DNA of 19,349 bases from Collinsella sp. (lineage in GTDB: Bacteria; Actinomycetota; Coriobacteriia; Coriobacteriales; Coriobacteriaceae). Positions 6,984 to 13,941 of the stretch are shown here, one piece after another. The translations under genes and the position numbers were made by a program. Under the pieces are notes generated by a model, which saw nothing but the letters and a program-made list of their open reading frames with translations, did no database searches and was not told where the DNA came from. The number at the start of each line of letters is the position of its first letter. The first letter of the stretch is position 1. The stretch covers positions 1-19,349 of the forward strand of contig JAHHSP010000012.1 of the NCBI GenBank assembly GCA_020025115.1, in the 5' to 3' direction.

Positions 6984-8969
6984 CTAGTAGAGCTTGGCAC
7001 CTGCCGGGATCGAATCGTCCACGATCAGCACGTTGAGGCGCTCGGGGGTCTCATCGCCCTCGGCCTCGGCGTGCACGGCGGAGATGATCATGCCGCAGCT
7101 GGGAATGCCCATCATCTTGCGCGGAGGCAGGTTGGTGATGGCGACGAGCGTCTTGCCGACCAGGTCCTCCGGCTCGTAGTAGTCGTGAATGCCGGATAGG
7201 ATCGTTCGATCGGTGCCGGAGCCGTCATCCAGCGTGAAGTTGAGCAGCTTCTTGGATTTTGGCACGGCCACGCAGTCCTTGACCTTCACGGCGCGGAAGT
7301 CGCTCTTGGCGAAGGTGTCGAAGTCGACGAAGTCCTCGAACAGCGGCTCGACGACGACCTTGGAGTAGTCGTTCGTGGGCTTTGCGGGCACAAGGAACGG
7401 GCTCGCGGCGCCAGAGGCCTCCGCCATCTGGGCGGCCTTGGCGGCGGCGGCACCGGACTTGGAGCCCTTCTCGGGCTTCATATGCGGAAACAGCAGGACG
7501 TCGCGGATGGACGTGGAGTTGGTGAGCAACATGACCACACGGTCGATGCCGATGCCGACGCCTCCCGCCGGGGGCATACCGTACTCGAGGGCGCGCACGT
7601 AGTCCTCGTCGTACTCCATGGCCTCGTCATCGCCGCCGGCCTTCTCCTCCATCTGCGCGGCAAAACGCTCGGCCTGATCGACCGGGTCGTTGAGCTCGGA
7701 GAACGCGTTGGCATACTCGTGCGCGGCGATGAAGAGCTCGAAGCGGTGCGTGAGGCGCGCGTCGTCCTCGTGGCGCTTGGCAAGCGGAGAAACCTCGACG
7801 GGGTAGTCCACGACGAAGGTCGGGTTGATGAGGATGGCCTCGCCCAGTTCGTCGAACAGCTCGGCGATGAGCTTGCCGGCGGTCCACTCGGGCTTGTACT
7901 CGATATCGTGCTCGTCGCAGGCGGCGCGAAGCTCGTCGACGGGCGTGTCAATGGTGATGGTACGGCCCAGGACCTCGGAAACGACATCGGTCATGGGACG
8001 TGACGGCCACGGCGAGAACAGGTCGATGGCCTGTCCCTGGTAGTCGATCATGCCCTCGAGGCCGATGGCTCGCGCGGCGGCCTTGATGACGCCCTCGGCG
8101 AGCTCCTTCATGCCCTCGAGGTCGGAGTAGGCGCGGTAGGCCTCCATAGTGGTGAACTCGGGGTTGTGCGTGAGATCCATGCCCTCGTTGCGGAAGATGC
8201 GGCCGATCTCGAAGACGCGCTCATAGCCGCCCACGAGCAGGCGCTTGAGATGCAGCTCGGTGGCGATACGCAGGTAGTTCTCCTGGTTGAGCGCGTTGAA
8301 GTGCGTGATGAACGGCTTGGCCGTGGCACCGCCTTGGATGGACTGCAGGATGGGGGTCTCGACCTCCATATAGCCGTTGTCCTCCATGTAGCGCCGGAAC
8401 GCCGACACGATGGCGGAGCGCTTGCGGAAGGTCTCTCGCACATCCTCGTTCACGATGAGGTCGACGTAGCGCTGACGGTAGCGCGTCTCCTTATCGGAAA
8501 GGCCGTGAAACTTCTCGGGCAGTGGGCGAACCGCCTTGGAGAGCAGCTGCGCGGTGCGCGGGGCGACGGAGAGCTCGCCGCGCTTGGTGCGCGTCACCTT
8601 CCCGGTGGCCTGGATGATATCGCCGAGGTCGAGCTCCTTCAAGACCTCCCAGGACTCCTCCTCGACGTCGTTGACGCGGCAGAAGAGCTGGATGTCGGCG
8701 GAGGGGTCGCGCACGACGATGAACATGATCTTGCCCTGACCGCGCTTGGCCACGACCCGGCCACCGATGGTGACGGTCTCGGGGGCGATCTCCTCGTTGG
8801 CGAGATGCTCATAACGCCCGAGCAGGTCGGCGGCATGATCGGTCACGGAAGAACGTTCCGGATAGGGGTTCTTGCCGGCGGCATACAGCGCGGCGCGGTC
8901 GGCGAGGCGACGCGCGCGCTCGTCGTTCAGGGTGTTGGCGGCCTCGGCGGCCTCGAGGTTCTCGGCCAT
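6984..8969 (-). CDS. lysS: Lysyl-tRNA synthetase (class II) with C-terminal tRNA-binding OB domain
   Basis: This 661-residue enzyme charges tRNA-Lys. Residues 60-145 are the anticodon-binding OB fold. Residues 160-499 form the class II catalytic core, with motif 2 at RIFRNEGMDLTHNPEFTTME (257-276) and motif 3 at GVGIGIDRVVML (470-481). A normal LysRS ends there at about 500 residues. Here an Ala/Lys-rich linker (500-540) leads into a second OB fold (541-661) of the Trbp111/MetRS C-terminal type, with FEDFVDFDTFAKSDFRAVKV, GIHDYYEPEDLVGK and NLPPRKMMGIPSCGMIISA. That domain binds tRNA nonspecifically and should raise tRNA affinity. The ATG at 8969 was chosen because AGGAG precedes it by seven bases. 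An upstream in-frame ATG at 9083 lacks a site and adds a non-conserved leader. The gene lies downstream of greA. Confidence 0.95.
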   Translation of the reverse strand: MAENLEAAEAANTLNDERARRLADRAALYAAGKNPYPERSSVTDHAADLLGRYEHLANEEIAPETVTIGGRVVAKRGQGKIMFIVVRDPSADIQLFCRVNDVEEESWEVLKELDLGDIIQATGKVTRTKRGELSVAPRTAQLLSKAVRPLPEKFHGLSDKETRYRQRYVDLIVNEDVRETFRKRSAIVSAFRRYMEDNGYMEVETPILQSIQGGATAKPFITHFNALNQENYLRIATELHLKRLLVGGYERVFEIGRIFRNEGMDLTHNPEFTTMEAYRAYSDLEGMKELAEGVIKAAARAIGLEGMIDYQGQAIDLFSPWPSRPMTDVVSEVLGRTITIDTPVDELRAACDEHDIEYKPEWTAGKLIAELFDELGEAILINPTFVVDYPVEVSPLAKRHEDDARLTHRFELFIAAHEYANAFSELNDPVDQAERFAAQMEEKAGGDDEAMEYDEDYVRALEYGMPPAGGVGIGIDRVVMLLTNSTSIRDVLLFPHMKPEKGSKSGAAAAKAAQMAEASGAASPFLVPAKPTNDYSKVVVEPLFEDFVDFDTFAKSDFRAVKVKDCVAVPKSKKLLNFTLDDGSGTDRTILSGIHDYYEPEDLVGKTLVAITNLPPRKMMGIPSCGMIISAVHAEAEGDETPERLNVLIVDDSIPAGAKLY

Positions 8970-9029
8970 CTCTTGACTCCTCTCGTGGTGCCGGACTGTG
9001 GACCCGGCTGTTCTTCGACACGGCAATCG

Positions 9030-9059
9030 CTTATCCAGCGTACCGCGAAAGGGCTTCAA
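9030..9059 (-). promoter_or_regulatory. Possible lysS promoter
   Basis: On the minus strand TTGAAG (9054-9059) and GATAAG (9030-9035) are 18 bases apart, about 60 bases upstream of the chosen lysS start. The match is moderate. lysS could also be read through from greA. Confidence 0.35.
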
Positions 9060-9105
9060 ACGAAAACCGCCCCCCGGCACCATGCGGCGTCAAGGAGCGG
9101 AATTG

Positions 9106-9135
9106 CGCGCTAGGATCCGAACGAACCCTAGCGCG
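9106..9135. other. Stem-loop overlapping the greA stop codon
   Basis: CGCGCTAGG (9106-9114) and its perfect complement (9127-9135) form a 9-bp stem with a 12-base loop. The greA TAG is inside one arm. No T-run follows on the minus strand, so it could be an mRNA stabilising or processing structure between greA and lysS instead of a terminator. Confidence 0.5.
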
Positions 9136-9553
9136 AGATCTTGGCGATGGTGTAGACGCGCGTCTTGCCGTTTGCAAGCACGACCTCGACGCTCTCCCCC
9201 TCGGCGTGACCGATGATGGCACGACCGACCGGGGACTCGTTGGAGATCTTATGCTCGAGAACGTTGGTCTCGGTGGTACCGACGATGCTGAAGTCGGAGA
9301 CGATCATGCTGGAGCCGGCGACGGCGTCCTGAGCATTGGCCAGGGTGGCGCGGATCTCGGCGATGCGGGCGGCATTGCGAGCCTGGTCCTCCTTGGCGGC
9401 GTCGTACTCGGCGTTCTCCGAAAGGTCGCCGAACGCACGGGCCTCTTTGATGTGCTCGACGATCTCACGGCTCTTCTCGCCCTCGAGATACGCGAGCTCC
9501 TCCTCGAGCTTCTTGCGGCCCTCGGCGGTCAGTACGATCTGGCTTACGTCCAT
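9128..9553 (-). CDS. greA: Transcription elongation factor GreA
   Basis: This 141-residue protein reaches into the RNA polymerase secondary channel and stimulates cleavage of backtracked RNA. The N-terminal antiparallel coiled coil contains LTAEGRKKLEEELAYL and the acidic tip FGDLSENAEYDAAKEDQ, with the catalytic Asp43 and Glu46. The C-terminal FKBP-like domain includes ESPVGRAIIGHAEGESVEV. The start at 9553 follows GAGGGG at about eight bases. The longer in-frame ATG at 9586 has no ribosome binding site and adds a non-family leader. The protein is somewhat shorter than E. coli GreA (158 residues) but complete in its domains. lysS follows after 158 bases, an order also known in Clostridia. 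Confidence 0.95.
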   Translation of the reverse strand: MDVSQIVLTAEGRKKLEEELAYLEGEKSREIVEHIKEARAFGDLSENAEYDAAKEDQARNAARIAEIRATLANAQDAVAGSSMIVSDFSIVGTTETNVLEHKISNESPVGRAIIGHAEGESVEVVLANGKTRVYTIAKISR

Positions 9554-9651
9554 GCGACGATCCCCTCTTAGTGTGTGTGCAGACATAACAGCAAAGCGAC
9601 CGGTGAACCCTGGTGGATCAACCGGCCGCGATCAACCCTTGCGTACGCGGG

Positions 9652-9906
9652 CTACTCGGCATCCCTGGCGGCCGCGGCTTCCTTCTTGGCCTTGGCCTCG
9701 GCAAGCTGGGCCTCGAGCTGGGCGACCTCGTCGTCCTCCTCGACGACCTCGGCCTCCTCAGCCTGCTCGCCGTCACCGGACATGCCCTCACGGATGTTCT
9801 TGACCGTCTTGCCCAGGGACTTGCCGAGCTTCGGCAGGTTCTTGGGGCCGAAGATCAACAGGGCGACGATGAGGATGACAACCCACTCAAAACCTTTAGG
9901 GAACAT
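9652..9906 (-). CDS. tatA: Sec-independent protein translocase subunit TatA
   Basis: This 84-residue protein is the pore-forming component of the twin-arginine export system. It has one N-terminal membrane helix (about residues 5-20, EWVVILIVALLIF), the conserved FGPKNLPKLGKSLGKT hinge and amphipathic helix, and an acidic, Ala/Glu-rich tail. GGAGG lies seven bases before the ATG at 9906, which sets the start. A longer in-frame ATG at 10014 would bury the membrane helix behind 36 unrelated residues and precede the promoter at 9975-10004. tatC is not in the window. TatB-like proteins share this fold, but the FGPKNLPKLG motif and short length favour TatA. Confidence 0.92.
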   Translation of the reverse strand: MFPKGFEWVVILIVALLIFGPKNLPKLGKSLGKTVKNIREGMSGDGEQAEEAEVVEEDDEVAQLEAQLAEAKAKKEAAAARDAE

Positions 9907-9974
9907 ACCATTTCCTCCAGAAACGTTCCATTTGGCGTGACATGCGCGAAATGCGCCGCGCGCTAGCTCGAAAG

Positions 9975-10004
9975 AGTATAACCCGCCATCACGACTCTGC
10001 ACAA
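9975..10004 (-). promoter_or_regulatory. tatA promoter
   Basis: On the minus strand TTGTGC (9999-10004) and TATACT (9975-9980) are separated by 18 bases. The -10 hexamer is strong and the -35 keeps TTG. Transcription would start about 60 bases upstream of the tatA ATG. Confidence 0.55.
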
Positions 10005-10014
10005 CATTTGACAA

Positions 10015-10183
10015 TTCTACACGGGCGACGGTCCCGTTCGGTTAAGAGCCGGTAAGCGGCGTATGGGGTATTTTTGTACCTTCAGGGAGCAATCCTTGCG
10101 GCTTTGGCGAGACATCCCCCTATGCCGGGGACGAATGCGACGCGAGTCTGAACCTGGAAACGACGATTCATCTGCGAAGACAC
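10015..10183. other. Intergenic DNA between tatA promoter and tRNA-Pro terminator
   Basis: I find no convincing gene here. Open frames on both strands have no ribosome binding site and no recognisable protein. The only structure is a weak GGTA/TACC hairpin (about 10066-10080). Confidence 0.5.
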
Positions 10184-10211
10184 AAAAAGGGTCGCCCGAA
10201 GGCGACCCTTT
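10184..10211 (-). terminator. Intrinsic terminator of tRNA-Pro
   Basis: GGGTCGCC and its complement form a perfect stem around the stable loop TTCG (minus strand), followed by TTTTTGTG. Flanking A/T pairs lengthen it to 11 bp. It lies ten bases past the CCA end of the tRNA gene. Confidence 0.9.
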
Positions 10212-10220
10212 GCAATGCAA

Positions 10221-10297
10221 TGGTCGGGTTGACTGGATTTGAACCAGCGACCCCCGCGTCCCGAACGCGGTGCTCTACCAAGCTGAGCCACAACCCG
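10221..10297 (-). tRNA. tRNA-Pro (anticodon CGG), CCA encoded
   Basis: The 77-nt minus-strand sequence folds into a standard cloverleaf: acceptor CGGGTTG/CAACCCG, D arm GCTC/GAGC with loop AGCTTGGTA, anticodon arm CCGCG-TTCGGGA-CGCGG, variable loop GGGTC, T arm GCTGG-TTCAAAT-CCAGT, discriminator A and genomic CCA. The anticodon CGG reads the proline codon CCG. It is followed by its own terminator and preceded by ispE on the same strand, 36 bases away, with a TATAAC-like box in the gap. Confidence 0.97.
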
Positions 10298-10333
10298 TAG
10301 CTCGGTTATAGTATCAGAAGATTTCTTCCAATG

Positions 10334-11287
10334 CTAGCCCACAGCGATAAAAGGTCCACTTTTTTCCATCTTCGCAGCTTGGGCCCACCATCCATGCTCT
10401 CTCATGGCGGCAATGCCGATTTTTTCGGCTGCCATCTGCGTTTGGCAGACGGCAAAAACGGTGGCGCCGGATCCGCAGACATCGACCGCGCGAACGTCCG
10501 GCTGCCCACGCAGCCAATCCAGAATCTCGCCGATCTCGGGGCACAGCTCGCGTGCCGCCGGGGCGAGATTGTTCGAGACGTGCGCGAATATCGCATCCTC
10601 ATCGTGAGCGCGCATGGCGTCGAGCATGGGCTCGAGCTCGCCCGCGGGCACCGGGCTCTCGTCGAATCGCCGATATGCCCCGACGGTGGAGACGCCGTCC
10701 GTCATGGGTTTGACCAGCGCAACCGGGGTGCCGGTGAGCGGTCGGAACATCTCGCGCATCGTGTCGCCCCGACCATCGAGGTGCGCGGGCGGGCCGTAGA
10801 GGAAGAACGGCACATCGGCGCCGATCGAACGCGCCACCGCGTCTATGCGCTCATCGCGCGGATCGATCCCCCAGTAACGGCAGATGCCCATGATGGTTGC
10901 TGCGGCATCGGTGGACGGACCGCCCAGGCCGGCGCGGATGGGGATGTGCTTGTCGATGAGGATCGCGAAGTTCGGCTCGCGACCGAAGGCCTCCCCCATC
11001 GCGATGGCGGCCCGGTAAGCGCTGTTGCCCTCCTGCGGGAAGTCGGCCTCCGGGACGGTCTTGACCATGAGGCGATCGGACGGTGCGATGGCGATGGTGT
11101 CGGCGATGTCCAGCGTCGTCATGACCGTATCGACACGATGGTAGCCCTCGTCGTCCGTCTGCTCATGGACGCCCAGGTAGAGGTTGATCTTCGCCGGGGC
11201 GGTGATGAGCATGAAGCGGCCCTGGGGAGCCTCGGCGCGGGAGCCAGCCGCGTGCAATGGGTCGAACATAGAGTTCGATGCGGGCAT
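10334..11287 (-). CDS. ispE: 4-diphosphocytidyl-2-C-methyl-D-erythritol kinase IspE
   Basis: This 317-residue GHMP-superfamily kinase phosphorylates CDP-methylerythritol in the non-mevalonate (MEP) isoprenoid pathway. It shows ITAPAKINLYLGV (28-40, with the conserved Lys33), the ATP-binding glycine motif RAGLGGPSTDAA (118-129), IGADVPFFLYG with the catalytic Asp158, and the C-terminal GSGATVFAV. The glycine motif is GGPSTDAA where most family members have GGGSSDAA, a small but real deviation. The ATG at 11287 directly follows the veg TAA, and AGGAG within the end of veg lies six bases upstream, so the two genes are translationally coupled. An internal ATG before LITAPAKINL is possible if the first 25 residues are not made. 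The veg-ispE neighbourhood matches B. subtilis, where the two flank sspF. Confidence 0.94.
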   Translation of the reverse strand: MPASNSMFDPLHAAGSRAEAPQGRFMLITAPAKINLYLGVHEQTDDEGYHRVDTVMTTLDIADTIAIAPSDRLMVKTVPEADFPQEGNSAYRAAIAMGEAFGREPNFAILIDKHIPIRAGLGGPSTDAAATIMGICRYWGIDPRDERIDAVARSIGADVPFFLYGPPAHLDGRGDTMREMFRPLTGTPVALVKPMTDGVSTVGAYRRFDESPVPAGELEPMLDAMRAHDEDAIFAHVSNNLAPAARELCPEIGEILDWLRGQPDVRAVDVCGSGATVFAVCQTQMAAEKIGIAAMREHGWWAQAAKMEKSGPFIAVG

Positions 11288-11584
11288 TTAACGCTCCTCG
11301 AGCTGCGTGCCGAGCGGGGTGAAAATATGCTCGCCGGTCTCGGGGTCGAACAACTCGACGGTACCGGTCAGCACGTCGACGTACTGGTACGACTGACGGG
11401 ACTTGCGGCCGCGGCGCTCATCGACCTCGATGATGAAGACGGCGGGGTGCACGTTCTTGATGACGCCCATGCGCTCGATGACGCGGGTGCGGCCCATATT
11501 GGCCTTGACCTTCACGCGATCGCCGACCATCCCGGTCAGCTTCTCCTGGATCTCCGCGACGTGATTGACTTCCATCTCTTCCAT
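11288..11584 (-). CDS. veg: Veg family protein
   Basis: This is a 98-residue small protein of the Veg family. B. subtilis Veg, about 86 residues, is implicated in biofilm formation and spore outgrowth, and its fold is a small beta-barrel. The characteristic pattern is present: GDRVKVKANMGRTRVIERMGVIKNVHPAVFIIEVDE, then SYQYVDVLTGTVELF. GGAGG lies seven bases before the ATG at 11584. An ATG three codons later is less well placed. An upstream in-frame ATG at 11770 would run through the promoter at 11647-11676. The gene is coupled to ispE. Its molecular role here is unknown, since no spore genes are visible. Confidence 0.9.
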   Translation of the reverse strand: MEEMEVNHVAEIQEKLTGMVGDRVKVKANMGRTRVIERMGVIKNVHPAVFIIEVDERRGRKSRQSYQYVDVLTGTVELFDPETGEHIFTPLGTQLEER

Positions 11585-11646
11585 GCTATGGCCTCCAGCA
11601 GGGCGCCGTATAGACAGAATGCGCCCAAGATAGACAAACGGGTTGG

Positions 11647-11676
11647 AGTATAGCAGGGAGGCAGGGCGTTGCTCAA
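11647..11676 (-). promoter_or_regulatory. veg-ispE promoter
   Basis: On the minus strand TTGAGC (11671-11676) and TATACT (11647-11652) are separated by 18 bases, about 60 bases upstream of the veg start. This is the same -10 hexamer and spacing as in the tatA promoter. Confidence 0.6.
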
Positions 11677-11728
11677 GGCCGCATGAGGTACGGGCGCAGA
11701 ATTGCCCGCATCCGATGGCGGCTCGCCT

Positions 11729-11770
11729 ATGGATTTCCTCCATTTGGCCCTGTGGAAGGAGGGAATCCAT
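11729..11770. other. Imperfect inverted repeat between dtd and the veg promoter
   Basis: ATGGATTTCCTCC (11729-11741) faces GGAGGGAATCCAT (11758-11770) across 16 bases, with one mismatch. No T-run follows in either direction, so a terminator is unlikely. It sits about 50 bases upstream of the veg -35 box and could be a protein-binding dyad. The rest of 11585-11843 shows no gene and no clear dtd terminator. Confidence 0.45.
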
Positions 11771-11843
11771 GGGCGACCCCGATTCGAGCGTGGACGCCCT
11801 CGAGCAATGACGCCGCGGCGCCGTCGCCGGTCCGCTCTTCGAA

Positions 11844-12290
11844 TTACAGCTCGTCGGTGTCGAGGAGGATGGTGAAAGGCCCGTCGTTCACGAGCTCGAC
11901 CTGCATGTCGGCTCCAAAACACCCCGTCTGGACCCGTCCCACATCGGCTCGGGCCAGACCGACGAAGTACTCGTAGAGCTCGGCGGCCCGCGATGGGGGC
12001 GCAGCCTCGACAAAGGAGGGACGCCGGCCCTTCCTGCAATTGGCGAACAGCGTGAACTGCGAGACCACCAGGACCTCGCCGCCCACATCGTCAAGCGAGA
12101 GATTCGTCTTGCCCGCCTCGTCATCGTTGATGCGCAGGGCGAAGATCTTGCCCCAAAGTTTATCTGCCTCGGCACGGGTATCGGCATGTCCGACGCCGAG
12201 CAGGATCAGATACCCAGCGCCGATCTTGCCCACGACGTCCCCGGCGATCGTCACGCTCGCGCGCTCAACGCGCTGAATGACGGCACGCAT
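11844..12290 (-). CDS. dtd: D-aminoacyl-tRNA deacylase Dtd
   Basis: This 148-residue homodimeric enzyme removes D-amino acids (and glycine mischarged on tRNA-Ala) from tRNA. The start MRAVIQRVERASV is typical. The two active-site motifs are present: SQFTLFA (77-83) and NDGPFTI (135-141), which holds the Gly-cisPro element. The family usually has Val after this Pro, and here it is Phe. The length matches the family. The ATG follows the rdgB stop after three bases, with GGGGGAG at a rather long distance, so the gene is probably translated by coupling from rdgB. Together with rph and rdgB it forms a tRNA and nucleotide quality-control group. Confidence 0.94.
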   Translation of the reverse strand: MRAVIQRVERASVTIAGDVVGKIGAGYLILLGVGHADTRAEADKLWGKIFALRINDDEAGKTNLSLDDVGGEVLVVSQFTLFANCRKGRRPSFVEAAPPSRAAELYEYFVGLARADVGRVQTGCFGADMQVELVNDGPFTILLDTDEL

Positions 12291-12293
12291 GGG

Positions 12294-12956
12294 CTAGCGC
12301 TCCCCCGCTCGGGTGCCGCCCACGGCCGCGAGTTGGGCGGACAGGTCTTCGAGCGCGTGGAAGCGATGGCTGATGGCGTTCTTCTCCTCGGGCGTGAGCT
12401 CGGCCATGGTCTTACCGGGCGTATCGGAGGGCAGGAACAGCGGGTCGTAGCCAAAACCAAACTCGCCGCGGCCCTCGTGCGCGATCAGGCCCTCGCAGGC
12501 CCCCGTGCCCGTGAGCACGCATCCCGCAGCGTCGATGAGCGCCACGACGCTCATGAAGCGGGCCGTGCGGTCGGCATCCGCCACCCCCTGCATCTTGTCG
12601 AGGAGCTTTGCGTTATTGGCCTCATCATCACCATGGGTGCCGGCGTAGCGCGCGGAATAGACCCCGGGCTCGCCATCGAGCGCATCCACCACCAGACCTG
12701 AATCATCGGCGACGGCGGCCAGGCCGGTCGCGGCGACGGCGGCCTCGGCCTTGATGATCGCGTTCTCGACGAACGTGGTCCCGTTCTCCTCCGGGTCCTC
12801 GAAATCTCCCAGCTGGCCGAGCGCCACAAAGCGCACGTCGGGCAAAACCCCGCTCAAAATCGCCTCGATCTCGGTCAGCTTGTGGGCGTTGCCCGTGGCG
12901 ACCACGATGGTGCGCTTGGGGTCCAGGGTCTCGATGTCGATCTTCTCAAGTGCCAT
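12294..12956 (-). CDS. rdgB: XTP/dITP diphosphatase (RdgB/HAM1)
   Basis: This 220-residue house-cleaning enzyme hydrolyses ITP, dITP and XTP to monophosphates. Motifs are VVATGNAHKLTEI (18-30), FVENAIIKA, ADDSGLVVDALDGEPGVYSARYAG, FGFGYDPLFLP and the C-terminal SHRFHAL. GAGGAAGG before the ATG at 12956 sets the start. The open frame extends 87 codons further upstream, but that part only translates the repeat element at 13004-13106 and is not conserved in type. The gene lies downstream of rph, as ysnA does in B. subtilis, and overlaps nothing. A 196-base gap filled by the repeat separates it from rph. Confidence 0.95.
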   Translation of the reverse strand: MALEKIDIETLDPKRTIVVATGNAHKLTEIEAILSGVLPDVRFVALGQLGDFEDPEENGTTFVENAIIKAEAAVAATGLAAVADDSGLVVDALDGEPGVYSARYAGTHGDDEANNAKLLDKMQGVADADRTARFMSVVALIDAAGCVLTGTGACEGLIAHEGRGEFGFGYDPLFLPSDTPGKTMAELTPEEKNAISHRFHALEDLSAQLAAVGGTRAGER

Positions 12957-13003
12957 GGGGGACCTTCCTCTCGCTGTGTCGTTAGGGTTGCGCGCCTGGG
13001 GAC

Positions 13004-13106
13004 GCGCAACTGGGGACGGGTACGTTTTGCCCATGCACCCCGATGCGCAACTGGGGACGGGTACGTTTTGCCCATGCACCCTGATGCGCAAAACGTACCC
13101 GTCCCC
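13004..13106. repeat. Repeat element: two direct copies and one inverted copy of a GGGGACGGGTACGTTTTGC unit
   Basis: Two identical 37-base copies (13004-13040 and 13045-13081) repeat with a 41-bp period. The core GGGGACGGGTACGTTTTGC of the second copy (13053-13071) is matched by a perfect 19-bp inverted copy at 13088-13106 with a 16-base loop, so the right half can fold as a strong hairpin. The element sits between rph and rdgB, which are probably co-transcribed. It shares GGGGAC(A/G)GGTAC with the array at 5151-5263. No transposase is encoded. Confidence 0.92.
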
Positions 13107-13152
13107 AAGTGCGCACCCAGGTGTGCACAGGTGCACATCGGTGGAAAACCCG

Positions 13153-13887
13153 CTAGTCGCGGAAAGCGGTGACCTCGTTTTGCAGGTCGATGAGCTGCTC
13201 GATGCCCAGCTCACCAAGGTCGAGCAGGCGATTCAGGCGAGCACGATCGAACGGGGTCTGCTCTCCGGTACCCTGGATCTCGATGATCTCGCCGGCAGCC
13301 GTGGCCAGGAGGTTCATATCGACCTCGGCATGGCTGTCCTCGGAGTAGTCGAGGTCGAGCAACTCGCAACCGTTCACCAGGCCCATGGACACGGCGGCGA
13401 CCTGGCCCGTCAGCGGCAGGCGGGCGATCTTGCCGGCCTCGACCCAAGCCATGAGCGCATCGTGCAGGGCGACCCAGGCACCGGTGATGCTCGCCGTGCG
13501 CGTCCCGCCATCGGCCTGGATGACGTCGCAATCCACGGTGACCGTATGCTCGCCCAGGGATTTCATGTTCACCACGGTGCGCAAGCTGCGGCCGATCAGG
13601 CGCTCAATCTCCATGGAGCGGCCCTTGCGGCTGTTCGTCTCGCGGCGCGTGCGTCGATTGGTCGAAGCGGGCAGCATGGCGTACTCTGCCGTGACCCAGC
13701 CCTGGCGGCTCGCCTTGCGCCAACCGGGCACGCCCTCCTCGATGGTGGCGGCGCACAGCACCTTGGTATCGCCGAATTCAACCAAGCATGAACCAAGCGC
13801 GTGCTTCAGCACGTCGCGGGTAAGGTTGACCGTGCGCATCTGGTTGGCCGCGCGGCCATGTGCGCGGTCGATCATCATATGTTCCAT
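13153..13887 (-). CDS. rph: Ribonuclease PH
   Basis: This 244-residue phosphorolytic 3'-5' exoribonuclease trims tRNA 3' ends. Family motifs are all visible: RTVNLTRDVLKHALGSCLVEFGDTKVL, TAEYAMLPAST, the arginine-rich RKGRSMEIERLIGRSLR, DCDVIQADGGTRTASITGA and LDLDYSEDSHAEVDMN with the catalytic acidic residues. The start at 13887 has AAGGA about eight bases upstream. A second in-frame ATG three codons later is also possible, and the start at 13923 overlaps a stem-loop and lacks a site. murI precedes it by 54 bases and rdgB follows. The product length fits the family (about 240-260). Confidence 0.95.
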   Translation of the reverse strand: MEHMMIDRAHGRAANQMRTVNLTRDVLKHALGSCLVEFGDTKVLCAATIEEGVPGWRKASRQGWVTAEYAMLPASTNRRTRRETNSRKGRSMEIERLIGRSLRTVVNMKSLGEHTVTVDCDVIQADGGTRTASITGAWVALHDALMAWVEAGKIARLPLTGQVAAVSMGLVNGCELLDLDYSEDSHAEVDMNLLATAAGEIIEIQGTGEQTPFDRARLNRLLDLGELGIEQLIDLQNEVTAFRD

Positions 13888-13912
13888 GAAACGCGTTCCT
13901 TTCAAGAAAGCA

Positions 13913-13937
13913 TCGATTGGCATCCATTGCCAATCGA
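13913..13937 (-). other. Stem-loop between murI and rph
   Basis: TCGATTGGCA and its perfect complement form a 10-bp stem around TCCAT. On the minus strand ATGCTTTCTT follows, a poor T-run. It may be a weak terminator or an attenuator that lowers rph-rdgB-dtd expression relative to murI. Confidence 0.5.
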
Positions 13938-13941
13938 GACG

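Noticed and set aside
12957..13217. N-terminal extension of rdgB by 87 codons
   Set aside because: It only translates the repeat element, and a good ribosome binding site lies before the ATG at 12956.
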